Source: Pseudomonadota bacterium (GTDB lineage: Bacteria; Pseudomonadota; Gammaproteobacteria; Pseudomonadales; Azotimanducaceae). Taken from it: 10,091 nucleotides of DNA. Positions 7,278 to 10,091 of the stretch are shown in pieces. The notes beneath the pieces are model-generated. The model saw only the letters and a program-made list of their open reading frames with translations, was not told the DNA's origin and did no database searches. The position numbers and the translations under genes were made by a program. The DNA lies in the NCBI GenBank assembly GCA_027622495.1, contig JAQBYL010000128.1, forward strand, positions 1 to 10,091, read 5' to 3'. Each line of letters starts with the position of its first letter. Positions within the stretch are counted from its first letter, which is position 1.

Positions 7278-7863
7278 GCTCACTCTCCTGGTGTCTGGCG
7301 TTGGCGACGATACGTTCTGCTGCATCCTCAAAACTGATCTGCCATGCCATCGCCATAGCGCGCAGCTGATCATAAGCCGCATCTTCCGATTTGCCCCGTG
7401 AGGCGAGCAACGCCACCGCACGTACTACGGTCTGCCGCTGACCCAACCGCGTACGCAAGCTGGCGATGCTGTCAGCCATCTCTGCGCGCGAATCGAAAGT
7501 CGCGCGAGCTATCAGCAAGGCGGAATAGACACCGCTAGTGCCCACAGGCTTCAAAATCTGTGCGTCAGCGCCAAAATTCATCAGCCATTCGATACGCCCA
7601 GGTGCCTCTGACCCCACAAGTGCGATAGTGGGTACCGGGGCCCGCCCTGGCGGCCATGGGAACTGTTCGTTATAGGCAGTATCGACGTCCAGAAACAGGT
7701 AGTCGCTGCTGCGTGCAGCGACCGGCAGATCAGGCCAGTAGCTACTGACGTTAAGTCCAATCGCCTCCAGTTGGCGAGTCAAGGCGACCACGGTCGCATG
7801 TGGCCGGTGCAAGATCGCAGCATGCGCGCCACCGAGATCTGGGATATTTAACCGGCGGATCAT
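7270..7863 (-). CDS. amiR: ANTAR-domain transcription antiterminator, AmiR-like
   Basis: The protein has 197 residues, close to Pseudomonas AmiR. Residues ~12-120 look like a degenerate response-regulator receiver: the first strand reads HAAILHRPH, without the acidic pair needed for phosphorylation, though a YLFLDVD strand and an LKP motif remain. A likely coiled coil spans ~121-145. The ANTAR RNA-binding domain follows (~133-190), with RLGQRQTVVRAVALLA and the hallmark DAAYDQLRAMAM (161-172). Proteins of this family bind paired hexaloop hairpins in leader RNA and prevent termination. The start overlaps the amiC stop as ATGA, so the sensor and antiterminator should be made in a fixed ratio, as in the AmiC-AmiR complex. 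The missing acidic residues suggest control by protein binding and not by a kinase. The likely target is the leader at 8971-9038. Confidence 0.9.
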   Translation of the reverse strand: MIRRLNIPDLGGAHAAILHRPHATVVALTRQLEAIGLNVSSYWPDLPVAARSSDYLFLDVDTAYNEQFPWPPGRAPVPTIALVGSEAPGRIEWLMNFGADAQILKPVGTSGVYSALLIARATFDSRAEMADSIASLRTRLGQRQTVVRAVALLASRGKSEDAAYDQLRAMAMAWQISFEDAAERIVANARHQESEHG

Positions 7864-8954
7864 GGCACCATTCGTAGGGCTGGACGCGGGGTTTCCGAGC
7901 GTAGCGTAAGGTACGGATCACCTTCAACTGGGCCCATGATTTTCAATGGCACAAAAACACCACCCTGCACCTGTGCAATTACTACAGGCAGTCTGGTGTG
8001 GTGCGTACGCGCATTAATTGCCATCGCTGAAGGCTGAGGGAGGGCCAGCAATTGCGCCAGCGGCCAGTTTTCGGCGCCCGGACGGCCGTGTAGCAAGCGT
8101 GCCAGCATTATCACCGAGGCATGGGCCACCACCTCAAATGACGATCCGAAATTGCGCTCCACGCCCTCTGCAAGATCAGGCATTCCGCAAAACCACGGCC
8201 CAGCCGCAATAACACCTTCGGCAGCTGCACCAATCGCGGGCAATTCGCAGTCTGTAAGGTTACACGATAACACAGGGCAATTGCCCTGCGCAAAATATGG
8301 GTCACGTGCGCGCAGATCCGCCATAGCCAGCAAGAACGCATATTGCGACGGTCCTATCAGCTGGTTCAGCACAAAATCCGGCTGCATCTCTCCAATTTCG
8401 GCCACAATCCTCGTCACATCGGTCGCTCCTAGCGGCAAATAGCGTTCACCAAGAACTGACCCGCCCGCTCGTATCCCGACCTCGCGCGCCAGCCGGTTCA
8501 TCTCCCATCCCCAGATGTAATTCGACCCGGTCAGGTAGCTGTTGGTGCCGTGCCGCGCAAATGCATGATCCAGCAATGGCACCAGATGTTGGTTCGGGCA
8601 GGCATGGGTATAAACGATCCGATCCGATGTCTCGAAACCTTCATGCGGCACGGGATACCAAAGCGCGCCATCTGCACGTTCCAGCGATGGTATCACTTCC
8701 TTGCGGCTCCATGACGTAGTGCAGCCAATTATATGACGCGCACTGCTTTCGCGCAGGATTTGTTCGCATAGTGGCGCGTAGTCATCGACATTGCCCTTCG
8801 GATCACGTTCCACGGCACGAAATGCCAAGTCAAACTCCGGATCGGAGTTGACCTGCGCAATTGCCTTGCGCGCACCAGTAAGGCTTGCCTCACCCAACAG
8901 ACTATAGGTGCCGGAGCGTGAAAACAGGATGCCAAGGTCAATTTCACGTTTCAA
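7860..8954 (-). CDS. amiC: Amide-sensing regulator, AmiC-like (cytoplasmic periplasmic-binding-protein fold)
   Basis: The 364-residue protein has the type I periplasmic-binding-protein fold of AmiC and of urea/short-chain amide binding proteins, but no signal peptide, so it should be cytoplasmic. Matches to AmiC include IDLGILFSRSGTYSLLGEAS at the start, GCTTSWSRKEVIPSLERAD (77-95), YPVPHEGFE (100-108), CPNQ, YLTGSNYIWGWEMN (140-153), and HTRL and DPY near the end. By the known family role it holds AmiR inactive until ligand binds. From memory of Pseudomonas AmiC, GCYMSHTRK and YPTPYEGFE are the matching stretches, so Tyr is replaced by Thr, Thr by Val and Tyr by His near the ligand pocket. 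A different ligand is therefore likely. The start is TTG at 8954 with AAGG 7 nt upstream; no nearby ATG fits. It is the first gene of the operon. A transport binding protein is the alternative, disfavoured by the lack of a signal peptide and the amiR overlap. Confidence 0.9.
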   Translation of the reverse strand: MKREIDLGILFSRSGTYSLLGEASLTGARKAIAQVNSDPEFDLAFRAVERDPKGNVDDYAPLCEQILRESSARHIIGCTTSWSRKEVIPSLERADGALWYPVPHEGFETSDRIVYTHACPNQHLVPLLDHAFARHGTNSYLTGSNYIWGWEMNRLAREVGIRAGGSVLGERYLPLGATDVTRIVAEIGEMQPDFVLNQLIGPSQYAFLLAMADLRARDPYFAQGNCPVLSCNLTDCELPAIGAAAEGVIAAGPWFCGMPDLAEGVERNFGSSFEVVAHASVIMLARLLHGRPGAENWPLAQLLALPQPSAMAINARTHHTRLPVVIAQVQGGVFVPLKIMGPVEGDPYLTLRSETPRPALRMVP

Positions 8955-8970
8955 TGTGGTGCCTTAAACG

Positions 8971-9038
8971 AAAAAAGCCCCGCCTCCCCTAAATCGCATA
9001 TAGCGACTCAAAGAGAGTACGAGGCCTGATTGCCGGTA
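8971..9038 (-). terminator. Candidate antitermination leader: hexaloop hairpin overlapping a terminator
   Basis: In the minus-strand RNA a hairpin can form at 9038-9018: UAC/GUA outer stem, small internal loop, GGC/GCC inner stem and the six-base loop AAUCAG. Two further small hairpins follow (ACUC/GAGU at 9018-9006 and UCGC/GCGA at 9006-8994). A G-rich segment, with GAGGC at 8986-8982 and GGGGC at 8981-8977, then runs straight into six U (8976-8971). The GCC of the first hairpin is part of GCCUC (9025-9021), which can pair with either G-rich element to close a terminator-like structure. The two folds exclude each other, as expected for AmiR control. The stems are short and the loop has C where ANTAR targets usually have G at position 4, so this remains inference. 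Confidence 0.42.
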
Positions 9039-9050
9039 ACTTTGACCACG

Positions 9051-9079
9051 ATTAATCCCGAGAATGATCAATATGTCAA
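9051..9079 (-). promoter_or_regulatory. Promoter of the amiC-dpp-amidase operon
   Basis: The minus strand carries a perfect TTGACA (9079-9074), a 17-nt spacer and ATTAAT (9056-9051, four of six matches to TATAAT). Transcription would start near 9043, only a few bases before the leader hairpin and about 90 nt upstream of the amiC start. A near-consensus sigma-70 promoter suits an operon regulated after initiation by antitermination. Confidence 0.7.
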
Positions 9080-9113
9080 CCATGTGGTACCGCCAGCGCA
9101 GTCACCCCATGAG

Positions 9114-9125
9114 TTTGCCTGCAAA
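9114..9125. promoter_or_regulatory. Palindrome TTTGCCTGCAAA upstream of the operon promoter
   Basis: The palindrome has perfect 5-bp arms (TTTGC/GCAAA) around CT and lies about 35 bp upstream of the -35 box, a position suited to an activator. No candidate DNA-binding regulator for it is encoded in the operon. It could be chance. Confidence 0.3.
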
Positions 9126-9147
9126 TTGAGCACTCTGGGAGGGGGGA

Positions 9148-9537
9148 TCAGGCCCTCTCGCCGTTGGCCTCGAGGTGGTAGGGTGCGATCAGTGATGCAG
9201 CAGGAATTTTCCAGCTGGTGTTGATCTTCTGGATCATGCGCAGTGTCAGTGGACGCTTGCGGTTCATGATTTCTGACGCGCGGGGCTTGCCGCCAACCAG
9301 CTCTGCCAGATCGCTCTGCTTCTTCTTTTTGATGTCCATGAAGACCTTCAGCGTCTCGATCGGATCGAGCGCTTCGATTGGGTATTCACGGGTCTCGTAG
9401 GCTTCGATGAGATCGGTCAGGATGTCGAAGCGATCGGCTTCTTCTGTTCCAGGCGCCGGCGGTGCATCGAAATATTGCTCGATTTCCACAAGCGCCCAAT
9501 CCAGATCTTCATCGGTTCGAATGGCACGGAGTTCCAT
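9148..9537 (-). CDS. higA: HigA-family antitoxin, HTH transcriptional repressor
   Basis: The 129-residue protein belongs to the longer HigA type with an N-terminal toxin-binding extension. It opens MELRAIRTDEDLDWALVEIE, followed by a stretch rich in acidic residues, and a helix-turn-helix of the XRE class lies at about 74-110 (KQSDLAELVGGKPRASEIMN, then RKRPLTLRMI). It neutralises HigB and represses its own operon. The start ATG at 9537 has AGGAAAG 5 nt upstream. It lies 19 bp after higB, giving the toxin-first order typical of higBA. The inverted repeats at 9870-9915 are its likely binding sites. Confidence 0.93.
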   Translation of the reverse strand: MELRAIRTDEDLDWALVEIEQYFDAPPAPGTEEADRFDILTDLIEAYETREYPIEALDPIETLKVFMDIKKKKQSDLAELVGGKPRASEIMNRKRPLTLRMIQKINTSWKIPAASLIAPYHLEANGERA

Positions 9538-9556
9538 GTGTTCTTTCCTATTTTAC

Positions 9557-9856
9557 CTAGACCTTGGCTACGTCAATCTTGTCATATTCTGCGTGGGTCC
9601 CAATGAACTTGATCATCACGCGGTAGTACGGGCCGTACACAACGCGGGCGACCAGACGGAACTTGTTGCCGCCGACGTCGAACACGATCCTGCTGTCGCC
9701 CACGAAGTCCACCGATGCACCAAACATGTCCTTAACGTCCTGCGGGCGCTCCCATTGTGCCCGCTCGACTTCAGCGTACCAGAACTGAAGCGGGGCTTTC
9801 GCCGCCGCATGCTTGGTCCAGTATTTCACAAGGGTTCGTCTCGACAGGATCCGCAT
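9557..9856 (-). CDS. higB: HigB-family mRNA interferase toxin
   Basis: At 99 residues this is the full family length. It opens MRILSRRTLVKYWTKH, continues with APLQFWYAEVERAQWERPQD, then FVGDSRIVFDVGGNKFRLVA (51-70), and ends IKFIGTHAEYDKID. The GGNKxRLV and GTHAEYD motifs are characteristic of HigB toxins, which fold like RelE and cleave ribosome-bound mRNA. The residues expected for RNA binding and cleavage (Asn64, Lys65, Arg67, His88) are present, so the toxin looks active. The ATG at 9856 has a modest GAGG upstream. Together with higA it could stabilise the plasmid or island. Confidence 0.94.
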   Translation of the reverse strand: MRILSRRTLVKYWTKHAAAKAPLQFWYAEVERAQWERPQDVKDMFGASVDFVGDSRIVFDVGGNKFRLVARVVYGPYYRVMIKFIGTHAEYDKIDVAKV

Positions 9857-9869
9857 ACAGCCTCACGAA

Positions 9870-9922
9870 GTTCCCTCATCGGGAACCTTTCTCGATATGT
9901 TACCGAAATGGGAACTTGTCAA
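9870..9922 (-). promoter_or_regulatory. higB: higBA promoter with two matching operators
   Basis: Two inverted repeats of the same 6-5-6 layout occur upstream of higB: GTTCCC-TCATC-GGGAAC (9870-9886, perfect) and GTTACC-GAAAT-GGGAAC (9899-9915, one mismatch), with centres 29 bp apart. A perfect TTGACA -35 box lies at 9922-9917 on the minus strand. The second repeat fills the spacer, and CATATC, 17 nt downstream of the -35, is the best but weak -10. The first repeat covers the start of the transcript. The arrangement fits autorepression by HigA alone or with HigB. Confidence 0.7.
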
Positions 9923-9990
9923 GCGTCATGTACCAGTCCTGAGGCTAAGGCCGTACCCTTGAACTCGTAATTCATAGCGAACGTGCGCGC

Positions 9991-10091
9991 TCACCTCACG
10001 ACTGGCAGATCCGATATGCGCATCGTGTAGCGGGGACTGCGGTGATTGGCGCGTAGCTGCCATGATCGCGACATGCCCTCACTGGCCAGGA
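9991..10091 (-). CDS. umuC: C-terminal end of umuC (continues beyond window)
   Basis: The last 33 codons of a UmuC/DNA polymerase V catalytic subunit are visible, ending with the TGA at 9993-9991: LASEGMSRSWQLRANHRSPR, then YTMRISDLPVVR. Over this stretch it differs from the remnant at 767-867 at two bases: one silent, one giving Met for Thr. Whether the gene is whole cannot be seen. The sequence shared by both copies stops at the stop codon on this side. Confidence 0.85.
   Translation of the reverse strand, partial: LASEGMSRSWQLRANHRSPRYTMRISDLPVVR
9991..10091. repeat. Direct repeat, right copy (umuC 3' end)
   Basis: Partner of 767-867. The true length of the repeat is unknown because the window ends inside it. 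Recombination between the copies would excise a circle of about 9.2 kb carrying the amide operon and higBA. Confidence 0.95.

Noticed and set aside
7278..7421. Longer N-terminus for the DppC-like permease
   Set aside because: It is out-of-frame reading of the ANTAR gene; ATG at 7277 has AGGAG at good spacing.
1..10091. CRISPR array, tRNA, rRNA or intact insertion sequence
   Set aside because: I found no regularly spaced repeats, no tRNA cloverleaf signature, no transposase frame and no terminal inverted repeats of an IS.

Overview
The window looks like an accessory (plasmid, prophage-edge or genomic-island) region of an alphaproteobacterium, most likely Rhodobacterales. The grounds are moderately high GC, the protein style, a ParB-domain methyltransferase of the phage/island type, UmuC fragments and a HigBA toxin-antitoxin pair. 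No taxon can be fixed from the sequence alone. Every gene I can support lies on the minus strand, so the window reads biologically from right to left.

Right to left: (i) 9991-10091 is the last 33 codons of a umuC gene that runs off the window. (ii) 9148-9922 is a higB-higA toxin-antitoxin operon, with two matching GTTCCC-type inverted repeats over its promoter. (iii) 8955-9125 is a promoter and leader region with a TTGACA-N17-ATTAAT promoter, competing hairpins and a U-tract. (iv) 1106-8954 is one tightly packed seven-gene operon: amiC-like amide sensor, amiR-like ANTAR antiterminator, dppC, dppB, dppA (peptide/nickel-type ABC transporter), acetamidase/formamidase, and a fused two-domain DppD-DppF ATPase. 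(v) 767-1105 is a 5'-truncated umuC remnant whose last 101 bp match the umuC end at the right edge at 99 of 101 positions. (vi) 519-766 is non-coding and holds a cluster of GAAACGAAACGGG repeats that can form hairpins. (vii) 1-518 is the N-terminal part of a ParB-domain DNA methyltransferase that leaves the window at its left edge.

The operon reads as a self-contained amide-compound uptake and hydrolysis system. A cytoplasmic AmiC-type sensor would bind a ligand and release AmiR. AmiR would then let RNA polymerase pass a terminator in the leader. The Dpp-type transporter would import an amide-bearing solute (a small peptide, peptide amide or similar), and the acetamidase/formamidase would release ammonia from it. 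In classical Pseudomonas, AmiC/AmiR control an aliphatic amidase and a small membrane protein. Here they head a complete family-5 peptide transporter with a structurally unrelated amidase, which is the most interesting feature of the window. The substrate is unknown. Several AmiC pocket-region residues differ from the acetamide-binding protein.

The operon plus higBA (about 9.2 kb) sits between two nearly identical umuC 3' ends in the same orientation. This points to acquisition by recombination or integration at umuC, or to a duplication, with the left copy left as a broken fragment.
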